Origin: Pyrus communis
Taxonomy: Eukaryota > Streptophyta > Magnoliopsida > Rosales > Rosaceae
DNA: 64,000 nucleotides
NCBI RefSeq assembly: GCF_963583255.1
Contig: NC_084808.1
Span: 12,857,501-12,921,500, forward strand
Reading direction: 5' to 3'
The translations under genes and the position numbers were made by a program. Positions 35,474-45,039 of the stretch are shown here, piece by piece (the stretch's first letter is position 1; each line of letters begins with the position of its first letter). The notes beneath the pieces are model-generated. The model was not told the DNA's origin. It saw only the letters and a list, made by a program, of their open reading frames with translations, and did not search any database.

Positions 35474-36525
35474 CACAGTACAAAGTTTCGAAGTCCTAAA
35501 AGCCTCTGAATTATAAGCAAACCCAATTATCAAGAACAAGGGCAGAGACGAAGGATCAGAATGATTTAATTCTCTTTGTTCCTTAATCTTATCTCTAAAA
35601 TCCAAAAACGTAACGTTTATAAGGCATATGCATGCACCAAAAGGTAACTAAATATTGGCTATCTCGACAACTAAATAACCTAATCGAAATTCTTTCCTTC
35701 CTTAATAAGATTAATTTGGCAATGTACGTACATATGCATGATTTATATTATCGATGCATGGATGGAATCTGGATCCTCTTTGTGAGGATCCCGGGGATCC
35801 GTCAATCCTATTCTTTTATCGTACATCGTGCGGTCAGAAATTATTTTAAATATTTTTATTTAAAATTAAATACAAATAATACTTGACAAAAACTAACCAT
35901 ACGATGTACGATGAATGAACATGATTCATGGATCTCCAAGATCGTCACCAAAAGGATCCGAAGAGTATCCTATTGGGAATAGATCGATGTAGTCAAAGAG
36001 TTTGACAGGCCCACAATGGGAAAAGCCATGTAAATAAGGAAATTTGGATATTATAGTTATTTCTTGGTGGTATAACTAAACTAATCAAAATTATTGATGA
36101 ATCTTAATGGTGAAAATCCTGATTAATTGCAAATTTCTTTGTAACAACAATGGTGGATTAAAAACAAGAGGTTGTGCTTAATAAGAAAGAAAAATAAGGT
36201 AGCATCCTAAGATAATTAGCTATTTGATCAGTCTTATTCTTCATTTTCTGGAACACAAAGGGATATGTTGGATAAGAAAGAAATATTGGATGAAATGACA
36301 ACAGCATCCTCGCTACAATTTAAAACTTGCTTTTATATAAGCGATATATGGAGAGAAAGGAAAATCGAACATAATCTCACATATAAATGTACCTAACATT
36401 TGACCCACAAGTTCCCCGTACTTTATCATTGTAAAAAGTGAGACTTTGGATGAGGTACTAACATTTGTTATTGTGAAAAATAAGAGGAAGTTTTTGTTTA
36501 AGTCGCATCTGATCAGAAAAGGTTT
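35474..36525. other. Upstream region of STP copy 1
   Basis: Presumed promoter side of the minus-strand transporter, cut off from the matching region of copy 2 by the copia insertion. It contains a MITE (35766-35968) and otherwise AT-rich sequence. Confidence 0.45.
35766..35968. mobile_element. GGATCC-type MITE, copy A
   Basis: Starts with a hairpin-like GGATCCTCTTTGTGAGGATCC-type end and closes with AGGATCCGAAGAGTATCC, with a core containing ATCGTACATCGTGCGGTCAG and its near-complement CATACGATGTACGATG. Three more members are at 56745-56955, 56988-57190 and 57622-57737. Ends are approximate. Confidence 0.65.
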
Positions 36526-36915
36526 TGTTGGATTTTTTGTATCAAGCTAGAATATTTACTCAAGATTTTATAAGACATGTGCAAGGTTTGGATAAAAAAT
36601 GGAGAAGAGAAGAAGAAGCTAAGTTTTCGTGGAAAATGGTCATTGAGCCAACAAAACCAGAAAGTTGGTCCTTGGCTTCTCTGTTGATTTCAATGGAGAG
36701 ATTTTTTTAGAAAGTATAGATTTTCTCTTCTATCAATACATTACCACCTTCCTTAACACACTTCACCTACTTGTCTGCAACCATATTGGCTTTTCAAGAC
36801 AAAAAGGAAAACACCAATGTGGGTCTTTTCAAAGCCACACAAGTCATAGTGTAATATTACACGAAATGACATTTGATGTTCTTATAATTACAACTGAATA
36901 TTAATTATATTTAAC
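36526..36915 (-). repeat. 3' LTR of copia element B
   Basis: A 390-bp LTR. Compared with the 5' copy it contains about 80 bp more, between GGAGAAG and TCAATGGAG, so the 5' LTR has suffered a deletion there. Confidence 0.9.
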
Positions 36916-37429
36916 CCTCCCCTTTAACGTGAAGTTGTTGAACTCCCAATAGTGTCCTCAAGCATTGAAACCTAATCTTTGGCAATGTTTTGGTGAAGAT
37001 ATCAGCAACTTGTTCCTCTATTCTGCAATAGACTAGGTTAACTTCTTTTTCTTCAATAACATCTCTGATGAACTGATTCTTTAGTTTGATGTGCCTAGTA
37101 GCATCATGATTGATAGGATTCTTGGACATGGCTATTGCAGATTTGTTGTCCCAAAAGAAAAGAGTTGACTCTTCTTGCTTCTCACCAATATCATTCATGA
37201 TCTTTCTTAGCCACATAGCTTGAGTTATTGCCAAAGTAGTTGATACATATTCAGCTTCCGCAGTCGATAAAGCAACATTGTCTTGCTTCTTTGAAGTCAA
37301 TGAGAACACACCAGTCCCTAATAAAAAAGCATACCCCACTGTACTCTTCATGTCATCCATGCTACCTACCCAATCATTGTCACAAAATTCAACTACTTTT
37401 GGCTCAACATTTTTCATATAGAATGCCAA
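36911..37429 (-). pseudogene. Copia B RNase H
   Basis: An intact-looking 172-residue RNase H frame: CDNDWVGSMDDMKSTVGYAF, SLTSKKQDNVALSTAEAEYV, FWDNKSAIAMSKNP and HIKLKNQFIRD. The catalytic acidic residues are present. Its last codons run through the polypurine tract into the LTR. The upstream junction with the reverse transcriptase is out of frame, so no full polyprotein is made. Confidence 0.88.
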
Positions 37430-37448
37430 AATCCAGTGAACCTTGAAT

Positions 37449-38382
37449 TTATCTCAATATTCTCTTAGCAGTCCCAAGATGAATCTGAGTTGGTTTACAA
37501 TGAAACCTAGACAACAGTGAACCTACATACATAATATCTGGTCTTGTAACAGTTAAATACATCAAGCCTCTGGAAATGTTCCTAAAGTATGAGATATCTA
37601 CCTCACCACTTTTATCTTCTTTTTGTAGCTTCTCATTAGCAACAAGAGGTGTAGATACAGACTTACACCCACTCATTCCACTTTCAAGGAGATTTTTAGC
37701 ACACCTTGTGAGATAAAGATGCTATCATTGGTTTGGCACACAACAATTCCTAAAAAATGATGCAACAAGCCTAAATCACTCATTTCATACTTGTTCATCA
37801 TATCTCTCTTGAAATCAGAAATCATTTTTTCACAACTTCCAGTAAACACCAAATCATCAACGTAGATGGAGATATTAAGGATTTTTTATTTACCTTCATT
37901 TTTGGCGTACAAAGTAGCCTCACTCTTCCTTTTTTCAAAGTTATTCTTGATGAAGTAAGCATCAATCTTCCCATACTATACACAAGGTACTTGCTTCAAC
38001 CCATAGAGAGCTTTCTTTAACTTGTACACTTTCATTTCTTCATTTTTCACAACAAAGCCTTATGGTTGATCAACATAGACTTCTTCGTTCAAAACCATAT
38101 TCAAGAATACTGACTTGACATCTAGTTGGTGCATATACCAACTTTTCTGAGCAGTCAATGCACTTAGGATCCAAATAGTCTCTCAAGTCTTGCCACCGGT
38201 GCAAAAGTATCAAGGAAATCTACTCCAAATTTTTGTGAGTGGCCCTTTTCAACTAGCCTTACCTTATTCTTTTGGATTAAACCATCCAAATTCAACTTTG
38301 TCTTGTAAATCCACTTGACACCTATGACATTTTTGTCACAAAGCCTATCCACCAATTCCCATGTAGAATTCTTCTCAATCAC
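37449..38382 (-). pseudogene. Copia B reverse transcriptase
   Basis: The start ENSTWELVD-like region and GVKWIYKTKLNLDG, FAPVARLE near 38170, and the polymerase motif YVDD at plus-strand 37853-37864 are visible, with several stops and frame changes in between. A C-terminal piece with YLTVTRPDIMYVGSLLSRF is at 37449-37676. Confidence 0.85.
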
Positions 38383-38586
38383 TGAGATTTATTCCTCCAT
38401 AGCTTTTTGCCAAGCTATATCTTGCATAGTCTCTTCAAAACCTTCCAGTTCAATGACACATAAATTACAAATTGAATACACATCACTGAGCCATCTCATC
38501 CTAATAGAAGCTGAGCTAGGTGTAGACGATTGTGATTGTGATAATGAAGAGCTTGCTTGTGATTGTGGGGATGAAGAGCTTGCTTC

Positions 38587-39645
38587 TTAAGGAGGAGATT
38601 GTGGTGGATCTTCATTTTCAATTTCAACTTCATTCTCTTCATTTTTCGTTGCTATCATTAACTTGAAGTCAAGAATATTGGGTGGATTTGTTCTTCCAAT
38701 CCCAAAATGCTTTTTTATTGAAAACATCTCTTGAAATGATAATTTTCTTTTTCTCCAAATCAAATAGCCTATAACCCTTTGTATTGTACCCCCACAAAGA
38801 TACACTTCTCATTGTTTTCTTCAAGTTTGTACTTGAGGTTCTTAGGAATGTGAACATAGGAAATCCACCGAAACACTCTCAAATGATTTACAGATGGTTT
38901 TCAGCCATGTATGCTTTAAATGGTGTCTTGTCCTTCAAAGCTTTATTTGGAGACTTGTTAATTTGGTAGACAATAGTATATACGGCTTCCTCCCAAAGTT
39001 CATAGGGCATCCCCTTCTCATGTAGCATAGACTTTGCCATTTCAACAATAGTCATGTTCTTTCTTTCAGCTACACCATTTTGTTGTGGTGAATAAGTTGC
39101 AGTAAGTTGTCTTTCAAGTCTCATATCATCACAGAATCTTCCAAACTCATTTGAGGTATACTCACCACCTTTATCACATCTAAGAATTTTAATTGTCAAA
39201 CCCTTTTGATTTTCCATCATCGATTTGAACTTCTTAAACACAGAGAATACTTATGATTTATGACTCAAGGAATAAAGCGTGTCATTCTTCAAGAATCATC
39301 TACAAAAATCAGAAAGTATTTGTTACCTTCATTAGTGACGGTTTTCATTGGTCCACAAACATCCGACTGAATGAGCTTAAGAGGTTTTGATTCTCTCCAT
39401 GCTCATTCTCTTGAAAATGAGTCTTGGTGTTGTTTTCCCATAGCACAACCCACACATGCTTCTTGTGCTTCATGTATTGTAAGGAGCCTATATACCATGG
39501 CATGTTGTTGAAAATGTTTCAAACTTTGGAAATTAAGATGTCTCAATCTCCTATGCCATAACCTTGTTGAATCAACTACGTCCACCTTCATTGCCACCGA
39601 GTTAGAATACTTCAATGTCAATGAAAAACTTGCATTCTCAATCAT
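38587..39645 (-). pseudogene. Copia B integrase and C-terminal extension
   Basis: The GAG-pre-integrase HHCC-type segment (WHRRLRHLNFQSLKHF, CVGCAMGKQ) is at 39403-39645. A core with LRCDKGGEYTSNEF and YSPQQNGVAERKN at 38888-39241 keeps the D and the E region. A frame change separates them around 39242-39400. The downstream GYNTKGYRLFD-type segment is at about 38700-38850. Confidence 0.85.
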
Positions 39646-39802
39646 TCTAACCCTTGCAATAACTTCTCATTTGTTTTCCTTATTAAATATCTTACAAAAG
39701 TCATCACCAAAGTGAACATGATAACCACTTTTCATCAGTTACCCCACACTAAGCAAATTCTAATCAAGCTTAGAGACAAGCATCACATCCTGGATAAATC
39801 TT

Positions 39803-40063
39803 CTACTCTTCTTCTTTTTGATTGCCATAGTGCCCTCCGAGTACAACTACACAATAAGAAACACCCACCTTGACCTTTGTCTTCTTTATATCATCAAACT
39901 CCATGAAGAGATTCTTGTTGCTAATCATGTGATTACTACATCCATTGTCAACAAAACAAATATCATCTTCTTTGTCTTCAGTCATAGCTGTATGACATGC
40001 ATAGAAAAGACTAGCATCTTTGTCTTCTTTTTCTACATAGTTTGCAACTTGGTTGAGTTTCAC
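39803..40063 (-). pseudogene. Copia B protease
   Basis: Reads DICFVDNGCSNHMISNKNLF, the copia protease region, with DNG in place of the usual DSG at the active-site loop. The frame then drifts. It follows the zinc knuckle in the normal order. Confidence 0.75.
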
Positions 40064-40068
40064 ATTAC

Positions 40069-40960
40069 AATCTTTTTGTAATTGGCCAAATATACCACAT
40101 CTAGGACACTTTGGTTTCCCTTTAAACCTATAAGTATCCTCATAATGATTCTTCCCATTACAAATTTTGCACTTTTCTTGTATGGAAGATGGCCCTAAAT
40201 AGGAATTCTTCTGAAAAGTTCCTTTCCATTTGAAATTCTGATTCTTTCCTTTCCAATTCTTGTTTGGTTGAATAATTTGGCTTGCTTTGTTCTTTGTTGA
40301 GATGAAGATGGACTCTACTCCTTCCTTTCACATCCACTGTAAGTGCTTGAAATGCACTCTCAACTGAGTATTTAGCATGCCTATCTAATATATGATCAAA
40401 GGATTGAAGTGAACTCTTTAACTCTCGAATAGACAAGGAACTCAAATCTTTAGTTTCCTCAATGAAACTCACAATAGAATTATATTGTTGAGGCAAAATA
40501 ATCAATATTTTCTCAACAATTCTTCTATCACTTATCTTCTCACCATATGATTTCATTTTATTTATAACATCATTGATTTTATTCAAGTAATCTTTCAACA
40601 ATTCATTTTCCTTCATCCTAGCATATTCAAAATCTCTTCTAAGACTCTGCAATTTTACAAACCTTACCTTCTCTGCACCTCTTTTTTTTTTTTTTCTCCA
40701 AGACATCTCGCGCTTCCTTGGCTTTCATCTCGTTCGAGACCCTCGTAAAGATTTCATCTGAGAGGCATCTCTAAGTGAAGTAGAGAGCTCTAGCATCCTT
40801 CTTGAGATTTTCTTCTAGAAGTGCCTTATCTGCTGTAGATAACTCTACACCTTACTTCGGTTCAACAACCCTAACACTGATAAATGACCATAGCCCAAAA
40901 GTTGTGAATAAGGTCCTCATCTTTACTCTCCAATGTCATAATTTTCACCATCAAAGATTA
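40069..40960 (-). pseudogene. Copia B gag with altered zinc knuckle
   Basis: A UBN2-type gag domain (LRRDFEYARMKENELLKDYL, KMKSYGEKISDRRIVEKILI) lies at 40158-40706. Upstream coding resemblance (LSDEIFTRVSNEMKAKEARD) is in another frame, separated by an A-run (plus-strand T-run) at about 40682-40695, so slippage in the run is the likely frameshift. The zinc knuckle CPRCGIFGQLQKDC (about 40070-40110) has Gln where the metal-binding His belongs. Confidence 0.82.
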
Positions 40961-41090
40961 GAGATGAGAGATTGTTATCATTGTTGCTGCTATTTTTTAT
41001 TCCTTCGAATTTGAAAGTTAGGGTTTCTAAGAAATAAAACCCTAAATTGAAGAACACAAGGTAACTCCATAACTTGGTTGATCCAACAAA

Positions 41091-41102
41091 GCTCTGATAC
41101 CA
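41091..41102 (-). other. Primer-binding site of copia element B
   Basis: The minus strand reads TGGTATCAGAGC directly after the 5' LTR inner end (...TTCAACA). This is the complement of the 3' end of initiator methionine tRNA, the usual copia primer. Confidence 0.92.
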
Positions 41103-41139
41103 TGTTGAATTTTTTGTATCAAGCTAGAATATTTGCTCA

Positions 41140-43981
41140 TGTAACAACCCGTCTCCAATTATTACAATTTTTATAATTTTAAAATACAAAATTATGAAAA
41201 TGCCCTTCGAGGAAAAATGTTGACTTTTGTTGACTGCATCGTCGTGTCAAGTAAGATTCATTCCCTTGGCGTAGCCCCATAGTACTTGTCGTTACGAACT
41301 CGTGGGCACAAGCGGAATTGAATTTGAAGCTAAAACAAAGATTTTACAGGATTCAAAACGTAAGGGCATTTTGTTAATTTTTCAAGTAGAGATATTTTCC
41401 ACCTTAGACCACCCCCGAGCTGACACGTGGTAGTTCCTTCCCCAATCTTCTAGAACTTTCTCCCTCTCTTTTCTCTCTCGGATTTCTCTCCCTCTCTCTG
41501 GAGCTCCCTCTTTTTCTCTCTCATCCTTTATCTCTGCAACCCCCTCCCCGAGTCACCTACTCTGGCCACTATCACAGCCTTGCTCGATGACACCCTATCA
41601 TTTCTCTCAGCTCTCTTTCTCTAATAGACACCCATCTCTCTCATCTCCTCTATCTGCAATCACCAGCGCCAAACCATGCCTATGTCACCACTCAGCTCCG
41701 ATGACAGCGTCGAGATTCCCTTTTCCCCATGAACCAACGCCACATATATTTTCTCCCCCTTTCTTTTCACGATCAACTCTGCAACAATGTTAACGTGGCG
41801 GAATCGCCATTTTCTTCGGCGAGTTAACTTAGAACCCAAAAACCAAGGTGAGCTTGATTGAATAGGAATTTCCTTAGTTTTTGGTGATATTCTCTTGCTA
41901 TATGGGTGGATTTTGGGTTGAAGATCAAGGGTTTTAACCCTGTTAGTATATGTCATTTGTTTTCTAGTTTTTTGGCGAGGGTTCGTTGACTTTCGAGTGG
42001 TTTTACGATCAAGTCCGACCACAGCGTGAGACCACGGAGGTATAATCTCATTCCTTATCTCCCTACCTTCATTTTGGCTTTTAAATCATTGAAAACAGTG
42101 TAGATTTGACCCCAATCGGAGTAGGGAAATTTTCCCGACCACTTTCCTTACATTTCCCTACTAAAAATCTGGTTTCCTTCTTCAATGCGTCCGGTGACCC
42201 GCAATCTAATTCAGGTCGACCTGACCCGTAGCTTTAAACCAGGCCCAAATCTAATTTGTATCTGGTCCAATCCACAAACCCATTTACCTAGGCCCAATTT
42301 ATTAACCTTTAGCCTAACCCGATCCATTCCTTTAAGCCCAGAACCTATATCCAAACTAGATCCAACCCAGCCTAAACCAGCATCTCGGCCCAACCCAACA
42401 ACCCTAACCGGATCTGACCCATTGACCCGACCTTTGACTTTCGTTAACCGTTAATCGTCAACGTTAACTTTTGGGTTGACTTTTTCAAATTTTGGCAAAG
42501 ACCCCTCCTAGGCTAATTTCAACATCCTAATTCCAAATCCACCGTCCGTTTTCCCAAATTCTAATGTTTTTGTAGAGTTTTACTAAATGGTCCCTAATTA
42601 TGGTTAGGTGCATCGGTGGAAAGTGACTCCATCCTCGCTAGCTTAAGCGATTCTTAGGCAACAAAATATCAGTGAGTGGACCCCTTCTAAACTTACATAT
42701 TTTTATAAAATATTAGCCTAGCATGCATTTCACACTTCATGGTTTGAATATGTTTTATATATTGTTTTCTAGATTTCTATATTTACGGTTTACGAGATAG
42801 ATATGATTTATCGCACTTACGTTTTACAAAAGGTTATGAATTATGGGATTTTCATATATGGAATTCTATGGATTTACAAATGTGAATTATCTTGGACTTA
42901 TGTGTTGAGGTTTTGAGCTTTTGAGCTCCAGATTTGATGTAAGTTTTTGAGATATGTTTTCAGTGTTATCTAGTGGGTTATCATCCAACACATCCACACA
43001 AGACGAGTATTATGACGTCTATGGCCACAGGACACAGTTGATGAGGAGTGAGATGAGATATTATGATATACTCCCAGCTTCACTGCCGAAAGCAATGTCG
43101 GACAGCTTCACTAGCAACGGCTAGTGTCGGTGTGTGATGTCTATATTTTCTTCTCCGACGTAACCCGAAATCGTACAGCTTCACCTTCAGGTGATGGGGC
43201 CTACCATGTTTCTTCACTGGCATAACCCAGTGTCGTACAGCTTCACCTTTGGTGATGGACAGGTATTGCCTTCGGACGACTATGATACCCCTAAAGAGTA
43301 CAGTATTGATAAGATATATGGATTTGCCTTCAAGTGATGATAGTACAATTATTGAGCATGGTTTTAGTCATACTTGTTTTACGAATGATTTCATGGCATG
43401 CTAAGGTTTTCGGAAAAAGACATACATGTAGAGTGTGTGTGTGTGTGCGCGCGCGCCTTCAAGTGATGATAGCACAATTTTTGAGCATGGTTTTAGTCAT
43501 ACTTGTTTTACGAATGATTTCATGGCATGCTAAGGTTTTCAGAAAAAGACATACATGTAGAGTGTGTGTGTGTGTGTGTGTGTGTGTACGTTTTCAAAAT
43601 AGGGGTTAGTATGTTCATAAAGAAAATGATTTTCATATTATTAGTATTATTATAAACTTTGGTCCACTCACCTTTTCTGTTTTTGAGCCCCCTCAGGATT
43701 TAGATTTGAGGCACACGATCCTGGCGGCAGGACACTCTCACTTAGGCATCTTCGAGTCTCCTCTGGGTAGGACCCATTCCTTGGTTCGTACCTTTCTCTG
43801 ACAATTCCTTCACATTATTCTTGAGTAATTGTATGCTCTGAACACGATTTTGCATTAGTGTATCTCTTTCTAATTACCTATTTTTAGTGGTATGCATGTT
43901 TTAAATGGCTTTGTCATCCTCGGGTGTTGGCCAGCACGTGCCTACCCTGATATTTGGACATATCGGGGTTGGAGTGTGTCA
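41140..43981 (+). mobile_element. 2842-bp solo LTR (gypsy-type) nested in copia B
   Basis: Starts TGTAACAACCCGTCTCC and ends GGTTGGAGTGTGTCA (TG...CA), flanked by an exact 5-bp duplication, gctca, at 41135-41139 and 43982-43986. It carries no gag or pol, and the internal sequence reads like a long chromovirus LTR: a CT-rich segment, a leader-like region, short repeats with CAGCTTCACCTT and a late region with GGGTAGGACCCATTCC. The simplest reading is one solo LTR left by recombination between two LTRs. A non-autonomous element cannot be excluded. Strand is given by LTR wording only. Confidence 0.85.
43326..43590. repeat. 129-bp tandem duplication with GT runs
   Basis: Two nearly identical units start at 43326 and 43455 (GCCTTCAAGTGATGATAG). 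Each ends in a GT-rich run; the first run passes into GC repeats (gcgcgcgc) and the second is pure GT. The array lies inside the nested LTR. Confidence 0.85.
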
Positions 43982-44257
43982 GCTCAAGATTTCATAAGAG
44001 ATGTGTAAGGTTTGGATAAAAATGGAGAAGATTCAATGGAGAGATTTTTTTAGAGAGAGATTTTCTCTTCTATCAATACATTACCACATTCCTTAATACA
44101 CTTTCACCTACTTGTCTGCAACCATGTTAGCTTTTCAAGACAAAAAGGAAAACACCAACGTGGGCCTTCACAAAGCTACACAAGTCATAATGTAATATTA
44201 CACAAAATGACATTTGATGTTCTTATAATTACAACTAAATATTAATTATATTTAACA

Positions 44258-45039
44258 GGACTCTCATGCGCACAAGAAAGTTGTATTGTATAATATTTGT
44301 ACACAATAACATAAGACGAGTAGAAGCAAAAAATTAAATCAGATAATTTTTATAACAAATATCATAGCTTAATAACTTGTTTGGGATACAAACTATCTGA
44401 AAACAACATGATATCCCACTCCACTTTATACAAGTGTAAACATGAGAAGTAACACTGGCCAAGAGGAAGAAATTAAGAGGCGAGCAGGAGCACACACCAG
44501 GACTCGACATCACGGGACATCAGAATAATGAGTAATTATATCGTCAAGATATATTATTATGGCGTTTCATAAACTACATGCCTGTTCAACGGTTTGAGTT
44601 TTGACCATATCCGTTCATATATATCAATCATCACACTTTGCCAAATTTAGAGCTCCTGACAGCAAGATTAATGGTATAATATCAACAACTACTTATCATA
44701 ATCTAGTCGAAACAAGAACTTTGGTACTATCCTCATATCCTAACATGTCCAACTATTTATACCCAAATATGGCAAAATTAACAAGGAGGTACAGAGTTTC
44801 AGAAACTAGAAAAATGAAGATTAGGTCAAGTTGTTGAAACTGCAGCCTGGATTTGTTGCAGCTTGGAGCCTTTATAAACTGGGAACATTTTCGGATTTGA
44901 GATAACAAAGATATTCAAAGGATTTAATTCTTTCTGTAGTCATTCTTTTTGTTATAGTGGATTTATAAAAGATTTGTGAGAATTGGTTTAATATTCTCTA
45001 ACTACAAAGAGCTTTAAGCCTTCAAAACTTTGTAGAGTG
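44258..45039 (+). promoter_or_regulatory. Upstream region of STP copy 2
   Basis: Noncoding. A TATA-like TTTATAAA at about 44870-44877 lies about 165 bp before the start codon, a plausible core promoter with a medium-length leader. The distal half ends at the copia insertion, so any elements once shared with copy 1 have been separated. Confidence 0.4.

Larger units (their letters stand above)
36526..44257 (-). mobile_element. Ty1/copia retrotransposon (element B) carrying a nested LTR insertion
   Basis: The element runs on the minus strand, with its 3' LTR at 36526-36915 and its 5' LTR at 41103-44257, the latter interrupted by a 2842-bp insertion. Removing that leaves about 4890 bp, a normal copia size. 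It has a textbook initiator-Met primer site, a purine tract (AAAGGGGAGG) beside the 3' LTR and, in order, gag, protease, integrase, reverse transcriptase and RNase H, so it is copia of the Tork-like kind. Frames are broken. The flanks (ggttt left, ggact right) agree at only three of five bases, so the target duplication has decayed or been lost. It sits between the two STP genes. Confidence 0.93.
41103..44257 (-). repeat. 5' LTR of copia element B, interrupted
   Basis: The LTR pieces are 41103-41139 and 43982-44257. The join is exact once the insertion at 41140-43981 and one copy of its gctca duplication are removed, as shown by the uninterrupted 3' LTR (reading actca|agatttt at the same place). 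Confidence 0.9.

Noticed and set aside
41091..41102. tRNA-Met-like sequence as a tRNA gene
   Set aside because: Only the 12-base primer-binding complement is present, with no cloverleaf. It is the primer site of copia element B.
36521..44262. 5-bp target duplication of copia element B
   Set aside because: ggttt and ggact agree at only three positions, so I did not claim a duplication.
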